A stretch of DNA of 64,000 nt from DASQZT01 sp963728965 (GCA_963728965.1 CAVSMH010000006.1:124001-188000), one strand, 5' to 3'; positions 47,497 to 56,129 are shown, numbered from the stretch's first letter. Notes: generated by a model not told the origin, from the letters alone. A program made the numbers and translations.

Positions 47497-48918
47497 CTAC
47501 TCCCCAAAGACGATCCGGAAAGGATAATGCATGCGTTGCTTCCGCCTTTGGTGACCATCCGGCTTCGGCGCTCGCGAGAATTGACCCGCCGGCGCTTCCC
47601 AAAAATGACCTAGGGCGGCTTGGGGGCTGCACCTAGGTTCTGACCGCGTGAAAGATTTCCTTTTATAGCCGAACTTTCGACGGGCGGCTCTGCGGTCGAA
47701 CTTCCAGTTGATCTTGATGCGGTCGCGGTTCATGCGGCGATTCCACGCCCGGCTCTCGCGGCGTAGAGTCTTGAAATCAGGGATTCTTCGGGTGCGGACA
47801 CATTGCCGCGAGAAGAGGCCGATTTCGATTTCCGCCTGATTGAGCCAACTCCCGTGGGTGGGCGTGAAGTGGACGGTGAATCGCTCCCAGATCTCGCTGC
47901 CGATCTTCCAGGCTTTTGCCTCCTGGCGCAGTGCTTTTAGGCTGGGGATGCGTCTACTACTAAGACATTGCCGCGAGAAGATCCCGATTTCAATCTCCGC
48001 CTGATTGAGCCAACTACCGTGGGTGGGCGTGTAGTGCACGGTGAAGCGATTCCACACCTCATCAGCCATTTCCAGGCCGAACACATCAGCCAGCGCCTTC
48101 CGGCGATGGATATTGAGGTTGTTCATTACCAAGTGGATCGTTTTCGCTTCTGGGTATGCCATCGCCAAGTTGACCGCAACCTGAGCGAACTCAAAGCCCG
48201 AACGATCCGGTGTGGCGAAGGTGAAATGACGGCCCGCCTTCGGTTCCACGGCGTAGAAGACATTGGCAGTCCCGCAACGCTCATATTCGTTATCCCGCCG
48301 TGCCTCCCGTCCCGGCGCCGCTGGCGAGGCGGGCCGCACGTCGGCATGCAAGGAGACTGGCTTCTCATCCAAGCAGATCACGGGTTGCTGCGGGTCATAA
48401 GGCCGTTCGTACACCTCCAACACATGTTGGCGATGTAGTCGCCATCGAGATCGGCCACCACCCACATTTTTTTCCCGCCACGGTTTCAGATCGTGGCTCA
48501 GCAAGAGAATCCGAATGGTTTCGCGGCCTACACGCGGAACCAGTTTGCGCTTGACGGCTTCCTGTGCCACCAGGCGGACCGTCCAACGGGCGCGACCTTC
48601 AGGCGGGCTGCTGCATACCATTGCAATCAAACGTTGTTTCTGGCTATCGTCGAGCACCTCGGCGGCTCCGGGTCGCTGCTTCTCATACAGCGCTCGATCC
48701 AAACCGCCCTGCTGATAACGGCGGCCGACGTTACGGATGGCTTGTGCCGTCAGCGGGATTACGCCGGCAATGCGAGGCGCGGCGATGCCCATGGCCAATT
48801 GCAGAAGCGCCAAGGCGCGAAGAACAACCCGAACCTGCTGAATCCCACCGCGGAGGATCTTAGCGAGCTGCTTTTGGTCTTTTTGGGAGACCTCGATATT
48901 CAGGGGTGGACGGCCCAT
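47497..48918 (-). CDS. IS630-family transposase, chimeric and probably inactive
   Basis: About 473 residues from the ATG at 48916-48918 (MGRPPLNIEVSQKDQKQL); a TTG 18 bp earlier also opens the frame. The N-terminal HTH and DDE domains match IS630 (CLDEKPVSLHADV holds the first catalytic Asp). The second catalytic Asp is replaced: the motif reads LVMNNLNIH where the family has LVMDNLNTH. The third-residue region occurs twice: EVWNRFTVHYTPTHGSWLNQ and then EIWERFTVHFTPTHGSWLNQ, a 55-residue tandem repeat of related but not identical sequence. The frame has no stop inside the element and reads about 45 residues into flanking DNA. Confidence 0.88.
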   Translation of the reverse strand: MGRPPLNIEVSQKDQKQLAKILRGGIQQVRVVLRALALLQLAMGIAAPRIAGVIPLTAQAIRNVGRRYQQGGLDRALYEKQRPGAAEVLDDSQKQRLIAMVCSSPPEGRARWTVRLVAQEAVKRKLVPRVGRETIRILLLSHDLKPWREKNVGGGRSRWRLHRQHVLEVYERPYDPQQPVICLDEKPVSLHADVRPASPAAPGREARRDNEYERCGTANVFYAVEPKAGRHFTFATPDRSGFEFAQVAVNLAMAYPEAKTIHLVMNNLNIHRRKALADVFGLEMADEVWNRFTVHYTPTHGSWLNQAEIEIGIFSRQCLSSRRIPSLKALRQEAKAWKIGSEIWERFTVHFTPTHGSWLNQAEIEIGLFSRQCVRTRRIPDFKTLRRESRAWNRRMNRDRIKINWKFDRRAARRKFGYKRKSFTRSEPRCSPQAALGHFWEAPAGQFSRAPKPDGHQRRKQRMHYPFRIVFGE

Positions 48919-48988
48919 AAAAACAGTATCGGCCAAAACAATTCGACATTAAAATGGTTTTTACCAATTCTTCAGGTGGTCACAGACC
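47636..48988 (-). mobile_element. IS630-family insertion sequence
   Basis: The ends are inverted repeats: the left end starts GGTTCTGACCGCGTGAA and the right end, read inward on the other strand, starts GGTCTGTGACCACCTGAA. Both ends are preceded by CC-TA, so the element is flanked by a TA duplication (47634-47635 and 48989-48990) within a CTAG context, the known target preference of IS630. The element is about 1.35 kb. The rejoined target would read GCACC-TA-GGTCTC. The repeats are imperfect, consistent with an old insertion. Exact ends were judged by eye. Confidence 0.78.
47731..48060 (-). repeat. Tandem 165-bp duplication inside the transposase gene
   Basis: Two direct copies, 47896-48060 and 47731-47895, each 165 bp (55 codons). 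They share long matches such as ACATTGCCGCGAGAAG and GATTGAGCCAACT but differ at many third positions (roughly 80% identity by eye). That divergence means the second copy was not a recent slippage product but came from a related IS630 copy by recombination. The frame is kept, so the product carries two copies of the E-containing end of the DDE domain. Confidence 0.8.
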
Positions 48989-49099
48989 TAGGTCTCACCG
49001 CGCCGGGTTCGAGATAGACAACCGTCCAGTTGTGGAAGCTACCTTACCAGGTCAGTGATCTATTGAGAAACGTCAACGATCGCCTGAAGAGCGATGCGT

Positions 49100-49528
49100 C
49101 TATTTCCGTTGTCCGGCATGTTTGTCATTGCGTCCGAGCAAACCGGCAATCTTTTCATTTAGCTCCCTCACCTCTTTCACATCGCGCTGGGCTCTCTCTT
49201 GGTAGGCGTTGGCTGCCCAGAACAGCGCTTTTGTCTTTCTGATTTCCCCTGCTCGAAAGCTCTTAAGCGCCTTCTCCGCATATGATTGAGCTTCGGCGTG
49301 TTCGCTCTCGATGAACTCGGGTAGATCACGCTGCCTTTTCAAGGTCTCACGTGTGGTGGTGATTTGGTTGATCAGTTCGATTATCCGGTTTTCTTCTGGG
49401 GTGAGTTTGGCCACACGCTCACGCAGAAATTCGGCAAACATCGATGAAACACTGTCGCCGAGTTGCTCCTGAGCCTGCTCCAAAAGTGACAGGTCCGTGT
49501 CCTTGACATAAATAGTCTTGTTCGGCAT
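49100..49528 (-). CDS. Small regulator-like protein with EXLDI/ribbon-helix-helix-type N-terminus
   Basis: A 142-residue protein. The N-terminus MPNKTIYVKDTDLSLLEQAQEQLGDSVSSMFAEFLRERV resembles EXLDI/ribbon-helix-helix DNA-binding starts (MPNKTIYVxDxD, then a helix with SxS-A-L-R). The rest is a long charged coiled coil (about residues 45-140). The ATG at 49526-49528 sits 7 bp from a 27 bp palindrome that overlaps a good minus-strand promoter, with no room for a ribosome site, so a leaderless transcript is likely. It replaces the C-terminal half of the broken ADOP permease and may have arrived as part of that rearrangement. Family assignment is tentative. Confidence 0.58.
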   Translation of the reverse strand: MPNKTIYVKDTDLSLLEQAQEQLGDSVSSMFAEFLRERVAKLTPEENRIIELINQITTTRETLKRQRDLPEFIESEHAEAQSYAEKALKSFRAGEIRKTKALFWAANAYQERAQRDVKEVRELNEKIAGLLGRNDKHAGQRK

Positions 49529-49535
49529 CACGTCT

Positions 49536-49568
49536 ATGAGTATACGTTATAAGTATACTCATGGTCAA
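49536..49568 (-). promoter_or_regulatory. Promoter with overlapping 27-bp palindrome
   Basis: On the minus strand: -35 TTGACC (49563-49568), an 18 bp spacer and -10 TATACT (49539-49544), about 10 bp before the ATG of the gene at 49100-49528. The spacer and -10 box are inside an inverted repeat, ATGAGTATAC-7 bp-GTATACTCAT (49536-49562), with perfect 10 bp arms. A protein bound here would block RNA polymerase, so repression, probably by the gene's own RHH-like product or the nearby PadR, is likely. Confidence 0.75.
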
Positions 49569-49579
49569 TAGGGAAGCTG

Positions 49580-51524
49580 ACCGATTGTCGGTTCGTTCGA
49601 AGCCGCGGCCGGCGACGATCGGGATGCCCATTGTCCCGAAATAGTCGCCCATGACGAATTGGTAGTAGTCGATGACCGCAAAGCGCTTTCCATCGTCGGC
49701 GGTGTAGTTCTCGATAGGAGTAGCGATCGCATCTGGAGTTCGGTTCGGCGGCAGGCCCGACATGGCAGCCGTTCCCAGTACCCCCGGTGCGGAGCGAAGT
49801 CTGTCGAGGACGGTCTGATATGCCTGCGCGCGTGTGTCGGGATCCGAATTCGCCATCGGCAATGTCATCGAGAACGTCACCAGCCGCGACCGGTCAAATC
49901 CTGCATCGATCCTCGTGAGGTTGTTGACTGTCTGAACGAGCAAACCCGCTCCGATTACCAGCATCACCGCGAAAGCGACTTGGGCTATCACAAGTCCACG
50001 ACGTGCGTAATGACGCCAGGCGCCCCTTGCGCCCTCCTTGAGTGCAGTCGCCATGCTACTCGTTCTCCCGCGCCCGAGCGACACGAACCCGAAAAGCAGG
50101 GCAGTCCCAGTCGAGAGGCCGAGCGCAACCAGCCAAACGGGCAAATCAATCGTAAGGTCACTCGTCCGTGGGATGCTAGTCGGGTAAGCACGGATCAGCG
50201 CCCGCACGCCCGCGTTGGCTAGCCACAGACCCAGAATGCCACCGGCTCCGGACATCACCGCACCTTCGGTTACCGACTGCCGGAGCAACCGGCCGCGGCC
50301 GGCGCCGAGAGCAGTCCGCAGTACAAACTCTCGTCTGCGTGAACCGGCGCGAGCCATCACCAAATTTGCAAGATTCGCGCAGACGATGAGCAGCACGAAT
50401 CCCACGGCGGCCTGCAGGACCCAGATCGGGCGGCTGGCATTCCCAACCATCGCATCCTCTAACGACCGCAATTGGAGAGTTTGGTCTACTGAGCGCAGGG
50501 GACGGTTCGTGGGCACATGGTCTGTCGTGCCGGCACGATCGCCCCAGTTTTCGAGGAATGCGCTTAGCTCCGACTGTGCCGCCTCGGCGGTCACGCCGTC
50601 GTTCAGCCGTGCAATGACGTAGAGGACGTGCGCCCCGCGTTGCCGGGCCGTATCCGGGTGGAACCAGAGGGGCAACCAAACCTGCGTGTGGTTATCCATG
50701 ACGTCGGCCCCGGGCGGCATAATGCCCACGATTTCGTGGGGGCGGCCCTCGAGTTCCACTTTTTGTCCAACGAGCGGTCGCCCTCCAAATGCTGTTCGCC
50801 ACAATTCGTGCGACAGAATTGCGATCGGTGGCGGTAGCGTCCCGGTCCAACGCGCGGTTTCTTCCTCACGAAACAAGCGTCCCTGTTCCGGCTGAATACC
50901 GAGCGCCTTGAGCAACTCTGCATCGACGGAGATCGAGCGCACCCGCAGAGGTCGATCTCCGTCCGTGAGGTTGACTTCGCCGGTTGTGTACGCCGCCCCG
51001 CCGGTCGAATAAGCGCCAACCGCCGCGAACGACCGGTTCATCTGGCGGAACTCGATGTACTCTGGCGCAGAGAGCCCACTTCGGGTGCCCCCAATTCCCG
51101 GAGCTTCTGCCGTCAGATACATCAACTGATCGGGTTTTGGATAATCGAGTGGCCGCAGCAGCACTCCGTGCACGATCGTAAAGATGGCCGTGTTTGCTCC
51201 AATCCCAAGCGCCAGCGTGGCCACGACAACTCCCGTGAACCCTGGACTCTTCCCTAACGATCGGATCGTGTAACGTACGTCTTGGACAAGATCCTCGACA
51301 AAGTTTACGCGGCGCATATCCCGGCACTCCTCCTTGTACTGCGTGATGCCTCCGATCATGCGCTGCGCGGCCCGGCGGGCCTCCTCGGGCAGCATACCGG
51401 ATGAAATGTTCTCTTTCAATCAGTTGATAAGGTGAAAACGAAGTTCGGCTTCGAGCTCGAAGTCGACATTCGAACGGCGGCACAGCGATCGAAGCCGCAA
51501 CCGGGCTTTCTCTGGAATCCGCAT
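49580..51524 (-). pseudogene. ADOP-type ABC permease, broken at both ends
   Basis: Starts at ATG 51522-51524 behind AGGAGG (MRIPEKARLRLRSLCRRSNVDFELEAELRFHLIN), the usual ADOP N-terminal domain, but an in-frame TGA at 51420-51422 follows HLIN. The frame resumes as LKENISSGMLPEEARRAAQRM and continues through PGFTGVVVATLALGIGANTAIFTIVHGVLL, the first MacB-periplasmic domain and the first FtsX domain (LLIVCANLANLVMARAG) into the second periplasmic domain. Homology stops at GRGFERTDN near 49580, so the second FtsX domain (about 200 residues) is missing. The frame then runs antisense through the next gene to 49419. Non-functional unless the TGA is read through. Confidence 0.85.
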
Positions 51525-51526
51525 TG

Positions 51527-51970
51527 CTATGCCTCCTGGACCACTATGTTGATGGCCGTCGACAAACGAACCCAGTTCGCCAATTCCCTCTCTAGTTGCT
51601 TCCGTCCCGAACGCGTAAGGGAGTAGAACTTTGCCATTCGCCCCGTCTCGGTCGTCCGCCACTCGGCCTTGATCCAGGCCTGCTGCTCCAGACGGTGTAG
51701 CGCCGGGTAGAGGGACCCCTGCTGGATCTGGAGAGCTTCTTGTGAAATCTGTTGGATGCGCTTGGCGATCGCCCAGCCATGTTTAGGTTCGAGCGAGATG
51801 GTCTTGAGGACCAACAGATCAAGGCCGAAGTGCCGCCTTTTCCGAGATGCTGGCGCAACAACGGGACCGCACTCTGCCCCGGCAATCGCCGCTTTGCTGC
51901 GGCCCGGCCGGTATGTAGGAATCCCTTCCGTCTGCCGATAGATACTCCAGTGAGATGCGAAAGCAACCAT
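51527..51970 (-). CDS. PadR-family regulator, start uncertain
   Basis: The core DLLVLKTISLEPKHGWAIAKRIQQISQEALQIQQGSLYPALHRLEQQAWIKAEWR is a typical PadR winged-helix of the type that precedes ADOP permeases. In related proteins this begins about 10 residues after the Met; here no start codon lies there, and the first in-frame ATG is at 51968-51970, giving a 35-40 residue N-terminal extension of strange composition. Either the start has been lost to a mutation or the extension is real. It stops 2 bp before the pseudogene ADOP, so it was its regulator. It is divergent from the hybrid kinase at 52017. Confidence 0.72.
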   Translation of the reverse strand: MVAFASHWSIYRQTEGIPTYRPGRSKAAIAGAECGPVVAPASRKRRHFGLDLLVLKTISLEPKHGWAIAKRIQQISQEALQIQQGSLYPALHRLEQQAWIKAEWRTTETGRMAKFYSLTRSGRKQLERELANWVRLSTAINIVVQEA

Positions 51971-52016
51971 CCGATTTGAAAGCCGCGTCTCGCGCAGCCG
52001 GAGCGATGAAAACGCA

Positions 52017-54290
52017 ATGAGGGGATCCCGCGTCCATCTCGAAACATCCAAGCCTTGGCTCTCGGCGGAATTGATCGCGGAGGCCAACCTTGACCAAATC
52101 CAGCGTTTGTTTGCCGGAATCTGTGTCTACCCCTTGATGTTTGTGATCCTGGCATTCTCCACCGCTTTCCGGGTGGAGCATCCGGTGCTGTTCTGGTCTT
52201 CAGCGGGCATCATCCTGGCGTCGGCGGCAATGCGCTTGGTACTCCTGCGATTCGGCAACAGTCTCGCCGCCCAGACGCAACTACTTCTCAGGCTGCTCAC
52301 GCTGAACGTTTGCATGACGTCCGGAGTGTCCGGATGCGTATATTTGGCCGCCTTACGCTTCTATGGGTTCGAGAGCTGGCCGTTTGCCGTCACCATGCAG
52401 TGGCTGGTTGGAATTGCTTCGGGATCCACGATCTCCTTTACGCCGACTTCCAAGCTGTTGCGGCTTCATATCGTTCTGCTGCTGGGGCCGGCTCTCGGCG
52501 CCGGCATTTTCATGGGAGGCGTCAAAGGATCGACATTCGCTTTCTCCACCCTGCTTCTGGCCGCATTTCTTATAGTGCAGGGCCATCAGCTTCACAGGAA
52601 GTATTGGGAGCAAATTCACGACCGGGCGCAAAAAGACTCCAAAACCCGCGAATTGGAGCAGGCCCAGAGAGAAGCTGAAGCTGCCAGACTGGCTGCCGAT
52701 GCTGCCAACCAGGCTAAGGGCGAGTTCCTGGCCAAGATGAGCCACGAAATACGCACGCCGATGAACGGGGTCATTGCCATGACCGAAGTCGCGTTGAGCA
52801 CGGAACTTTCCGAGGAACAGCGCGATTACCTGACCACAGTGCAGACATCCGCCGAGGCGTTACTCGCCGTCATCAATGACATTCTGGACTTTTCCAAAAT
52901 CGAGGCGGGGAAATTCGAACTGGATTCTTCACCCTTTGACCTCGGCGAAATGCTGCACGTTGTCTTGCGCATGATGGCTGTTCCGGCGCATCAAAAGGGA
53001 TTGGAACTGGTGTTTGAGAACCGAATTGAATTGCCTGGCCGTCTGATCGGAGATGCGGGGAGACTGCGACAGGTTTTCGTAAACTTGCTCGGTAATGCCG
53101 TGAAATTTACGGACTCGGGCGAGGTGTGTCTGACGATTGTTGAAGAAAATCGATCCGCCCAGCGCACCACCGTTCACTTCTCGGTTTCTGATACCGGAAT
53201 TGGAATCTCGCCGGAGTGGATAGAGCGCATCTACGAGGCATTCGTGCAGGCCGAGAGTTCTGCTAGCCGCCGGTCTGCAGGTACGGGGTTGGGGCTGGCC
53301 ATTTCCTCCCGACTTGTGAGCCTTATGGGCGGCCGGCTCTGGGTAGATAGCCGCGTGGGAGAAGGTAGTACCTTTCATTTCACGGCAGAGTTTGGGACGG
53401 TTGTCGATGTGGAAGAGAGGGCTCCGTCACCGCCGCCAGCCGTCCTGAATGCTTTGCCGGTTCTGGTTGTGGATGACAACGCCACCAATCGACGCGTCCT
53501 GGACGAAATGCTCGCGCGATGGCAGATGCGCCCGACCCTCGCCCATTCCAGCATGCAGGCCCTTGACATTATGCGCCAACATGCGTCCGCTGGTGACCGC
53601 TTCGCTTTGGTGTTTGTGGATTCCCAAATGCCGGGGATGGATGGTTTCACGCTGAGCCGTCAGATTGGCGAAGACCGCACGCTGGCGTGCCCTAACATCA
53701 TGATGGTGAGTTCGCTCGAAATCGGGTCTATTGCACCAGAGCTTCGGGAGACTGGTGCTTACGTGGTTAGGCCGGTGACACGGAAGAGCCTACTCAAGGT
53801 GATCCTGAGGGCGCTGGGAGAGCGTCGCGAGCCGTCAGCAACGTGTCATGCGACCATGACCCCGGTCGCCGCACGCCCGCTGCAGATTCTGCTTGCCGAG
53901 GATAACCCCATCAATCAGAAAGTCGCCTTGTGCCTGCTGGAAAAACAGGGCCATTCGGTCGTCATCGCCTCTACCGGCGCCGAAGCCGTGGAGAATCATG
54001 GCCAGAATCCGTTCGACATGATCTTGATGGATGGGCAGATGCCCGTGATGGACGGCTACGACGCTACACGGGCCATTCGCGACAAGGAAGCGGGAACCGG
54101 CCGGCATGTCCCCATCGTCGGGCTCACGGCCCATGCCTTGAAAGGCGATCGGGAATTCTGCCTGCAGGCGGGAATGGACGACTACCTCAGCAAACCGATT
54201 CATCCGCGGGATCTGTACGAGATGCTGGCCCGGTGGAGCATCCCGTCAGTGTTGGCTGATCGCGTTGAACCAGCGAGCACCCAATCCTGA
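52017..54290 (+). CDS. Membrane hybrid histidine kinase with two receiver domains
   Basis: A 757-residue protein. Six hydrophobic segments occupy about residues 25-195 (for example YPLMFVILAFSTAF, LLLGPALGAGIFMGGV and STLLLAAFLIVQG), with no known sensor domain. A short coiled coil (RAQKDSKTRELEQAQREAEAARLAADAANQ) leads to HisKA with His243 in MSHEIRTPMNG, HATPase motifs (NLLGNAVKFTD, DTGIGI, GTGLGLAIS) and two receivers: Asp535 (FVDSQMPGMDG) and Asp672 (LMDGQMPVMDG). The first receiver has a weaker acidic pocket. Output is probably through a separate Hpt or regulator elsewhere. It starts 46 bp from padR. Confidence 0.9.
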   Translation: MRGSRVHLETSKPWLSAELIAEANLDQIQRLFAGICVYPLMFVILAFSTAFRVEHPVLFWSSAGIILASAAMRLVLLRFGNSLAAQTQLLLRLLTLNVCMTSGVSGCVYLAALRFYGFESWPFAVTMQWLVGIASGSTISFTPTSKLLRLHIVLLLGPALGAGIFMGGVKGSTFAFSTLLLAAFLIVQGHQLHRKYWEQIHDRAQKDSKTRELEQAQREAEAARLAADAANQAKGEFLAKMSHEIRTPMNGVIAMTEVALSTELSEEQRDYLTTVQTSAEALLAVINDILDFSKIEAGKFELDSSPFDLGEMLHVVLRMMAVPAHQKGLELVFENRIELPGRLIGDAGRLRQVFVNLLGNAVKFTDSGEVCLTIVEENRSAQRTTVHFSVSDTGIGISPEWIERIYEAFVQAESSASRRSAGTGLGLAISSRLVSLMGGRLWVDSRVGEGSTFHFTAEFGTVVDVEERAPSPPPAVLNALPVLVVDDNATNRRVLDEMLARWQMRPTLAHSSMQALDIMRQHASAGDRFALVFVDSQMPGMDGFTLSRQIGEDRTLACPNIMMVSSLEIGSIAPELRETGAYVVRPVTRKSLLKVILRALGERREPSATCHATMTPVAARPLQILLAEDNPINQKVALCLLEKQGHSVVIASTGAEAVENHGQNPFDMILMDGQMPVMDGYDATRAIRDKEAGTGRHVPIVGLTAHALKGDREFCLQAGMDDYLSKPIHPRDLYEMLARWSIPSVLADRVEPASTQS

Positions 54291-54925
54291 GCAGTCGGCT
54301 CAGCGTCCGGGTTAACCGATCATGCATACCAAGCGACCGACGCAGCCTGCGGGCGGTGCTGTGGAAACGGCATTGTGCCGATAAACTTCTTTCCGGAAAC
54401 TGGCCCACACGGGCCGGAAGTTTGCCTCTGGTGGGAAGGTGACAGTCGGCGCACACAGCGAACGCGCTATTCAAGGCGGCGCTGGAGGCGACCTCGCCTT
54501 ATCGTCCGCCGATCCTCTCGAGCCGCCGGAGCAGGCGCCAACGACGCGCATGACTGGCGCATTTACGCCGACTTCGCCCAGGTGCCGATTCGCATCGCGC
54601 GGCCGCTGTGGCCGTTCAACGCGAACTGAATCTCAGAAAGACGCGCGGCCAGGGGGAAAAGGATCGCGGCTCGTTACCGTGGAGGCTCATCGCGACCCTA
54701 TTCCGCGCAGCATCTCAACGGGGCCATCCGCACTGCCCGATCGCCGCTCTGCCCTGTTCTCCCCCGGAAAATCAACGCCGAAGGGCGCATTGTCAATTTG
54801 CCAACCTGCCCGTTGCGCCGTACAATGAACGTCGGCTGTTGGATCAGGTGGTCCAACCGGCGTACACGGACGGGGGAAAGCCCTCCAGTCAAGATTCGGA
54901 ACTGTAGCTTCACGAGGCGTCACCT
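54291..54925. other. Region without a confident gene
   Basis: About 635 bp between the hybrid kinase and the unknown gene at 54926. A compact nested hairpin lies at 54383-54423 (AAACTTC with GAAGTTT outside, GGCCC with GGGCC inside). On the minus strand, 54440-54474 reads NSAFAVCADCHLPTRGKLP, a single CxxCH haem motif reminiscent of a cytochrome c fragment but with no continuing protein. A plus-strand frame ends DWRIYADFAQVPIRIARPLWPFN, which looks like protein but belongs to nothing recognised. Most likely decayed genes and spacer. Confidence 0.5.
54383..54423. repeat. Nested inverted repeat (possible hairpin)
   Basis: AAACTTC at 54383-54389 pairs with GAAGTTT at 54417-54423; inside it, GGCCC (54402-54406) pairs with GGGCC (54411-54415) over an ACAC loop. 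An alternative pairing uses TTCCGG and CCGGAA. It lies 93 bp after the kinase stop and has only three Ts after it, so a rho-independent terminator is possible but weak. Confidence 0.4.
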
Positions 54926-55840
54926 ATGTCGATCAGCGCCACGTCTTCGGTTACCCTCCCCTCGGGCCAGAGTGTATGTCTCGACATCGACACGTCAGCC
55001 GGCGGGTGGGCCTTCGGAAGCCCGCAGGATGCTTACGTCTATTTCGCTGCCGGGGTAGAGGTGAATGACCAGGCGCCCATGCCGCCCGGACTGGCGACCC
55101 GCCGGAGCCCGTGGCAGGTGGGCTTTATTCAGAATGTCGTTTCGGAGACGCTGATCGTGACATATGACGGAGTGGCTCCGATCCGGCTCTCGGTCTCCAC
55201 ACCCTGTCTGGACGCTTCACCATCCGGCGCCCCCTGGTTCTGTGGGCGCGTCAGTGACGTCCTCCACTTCGGTCAAATACAGGGCGTCAATTCCTTCTGG
55301 TACCAGGGCACGGGAAAACCTGTGGCGTTCACGATCTCGATGGCTGATTGGCCTCGATTCACTGTCTATAATTTCTTAGGCGGCGGATGTTTCCCTGCCA
55401 GCGCCGGCGCGCAAATTCGGTCCGTCGAATGCACCAGAGTCTTTCGCACGTGGATCGCCGCCCGCGAGGAGACAAGCCCCCGCAACCTGGCCTCCAGCTA
55501 TCTGCTCGTACAGATGACTGAGTTCGCAATCAGAGTCACCACTACGCTCGATGTCGGCGGCGCCAATCCGCTCTTCAGGAATGAGTACCGTGCGGCCCTC
55601 GCTGGAACGGGCCGGCCGCTTCCCCCTTTCGCCGGCCTGGACGTTGCCGCGGAATATGGTGGCTTGGCTGGAGGTGGCTTCGTGCAGCGGTCAATCAGTT
55701 GGGGCCCGCCGGCGCCGGGGATTCGGCCGGTCATCGTGCCTCCACTCGCAAACGAGCTTTACCCCCAACAACTAAACGCACAGAATCACAGCGTCTCGCC
55801 ACAATCGCTGTCGTTAATGACCGTCACCCGGTGCCTGTAG
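54926..55840 (+). CDS. Protein of unknown function, beta-rich
   Basis: A 304-residue protein starting MSISATSSVTLPSGQSVCLDIDTSAGGWAFGSPQDAYVYFAAGVEVND. Thr/Ser-rich beta-type sequence runs through GFIQNVVSETLIVTYDGVAPIRLSVSTP and a middle part with VNSFWYQGTGKPVAFTISMADWPRFTVYNFLGGG. No signal peptide, membrane helix or catalytic motif is visible. It has four cysteines. The gene is in sparse DNA beside decayed fragments, and its codon use seems less GC3-biased than the neighbours, suggesting possible lateral transfer (inference). No family recognised. Confidence 0.5.
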   Translation: MSISATSSVTLPSGQSVCLDIDTSAGGWAFGSPQDAYVYFAAGVEVNDQAPMPPGLATRRSPWQVGFIQNVVSETLIVTYDGVAPIRLSVSTPCLDASPSGAPWFCGRVSDVLHFGQIQGVNSFWYQGTGKPVAFTISMADWPRFTVYNFLGGGCFPASAGAQIRSVECTRVFRTWIAAREETSPRNLASSYLLVQMTEFAIRVTTTLDVGGANPLFRNEYRAALAGTGRPLPPFAGLDVAAEYGGLAGGGFVQRSISWGPPAPGIRPVIVPPLANELYPQQLNAQNHSVSPQSLSLMTVTRCL

Positions 55841-56048
55841 GCGAACCGCGCCCGCGTCGGCAGTGTTACGCTTCGCCCCCCTGCGCCCACTCCGGTTCCG
55901 CACTTTCAACTTTTTTTCAGACCCTTGTTTTCAACCGCTTCCCGCCAGTTTCCCGCCCCTGCCCGGCGGTTTTCTTGGCGCCGCCCGTCACAATACAATC
56001 AGGGAGGACATGCGGGCCGCGCCCTCAAATCTGGGCAGAGGGGCCTTT

Positions 56049-56064
56049 CGCGCAGATCTGCGCG
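56049..56064. promoter_or_regulatory. Palindrome copy 1 (16 bp) upstream of HTH-like gene
   Basis: CGCGCAGATCTGCGCG is a perfect 16 bp palindrome. An identical copy lies 64 bp further on (56113-56128). Between them is an AT-rich stretch (TTTCAATAAAAATTTAAGAATT) suitable for a promoter. Paired identical operators flanking a promoter are typical for a dimeric repressor, perhaps the HTH-like product 80 bp downstream. Confidence 0.65.
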
Positions 56065-56111
56065 GTCCGCTCTCGATAATCCCTTTCGTTTCAATAAAAA
56101 TTTAAGAATTG

Positions 56112-56129
56112 CCGCGCAGATCTGCGCGG
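56112..56129. promoter_or_regulatory. Palindrome copy 2 (18 bp) upstream of HTH-like gene
   Basis: CCGCGCAGATCTGCGCGG, an 18 bp perfect palindrome that contains the same 16 bp core as the copy at 56049. It ends 14 bp before the ATG at 56144, where it could also affect translation start or ribosome loading. Centre-to-centre distance of the two copies is 64 bp, about six helical turns, so both sites face the same side of the DNA. Confidence 0.65.

Noticed and set aside
47540..47630. Sequence resembling ends of an IS21-family element left of the IS630
   Set aside because: The GGTCATTTTTGGGAAGCG-like segment is suggestive, but there is no istA/istB and no second end, so I cannot support a mobile element.
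54187..54474. Possible cytochrome c with CxxCH on the minus strand
   Set aside because: Only one haem motif and no further cytochrome sequence; at best a fragment.
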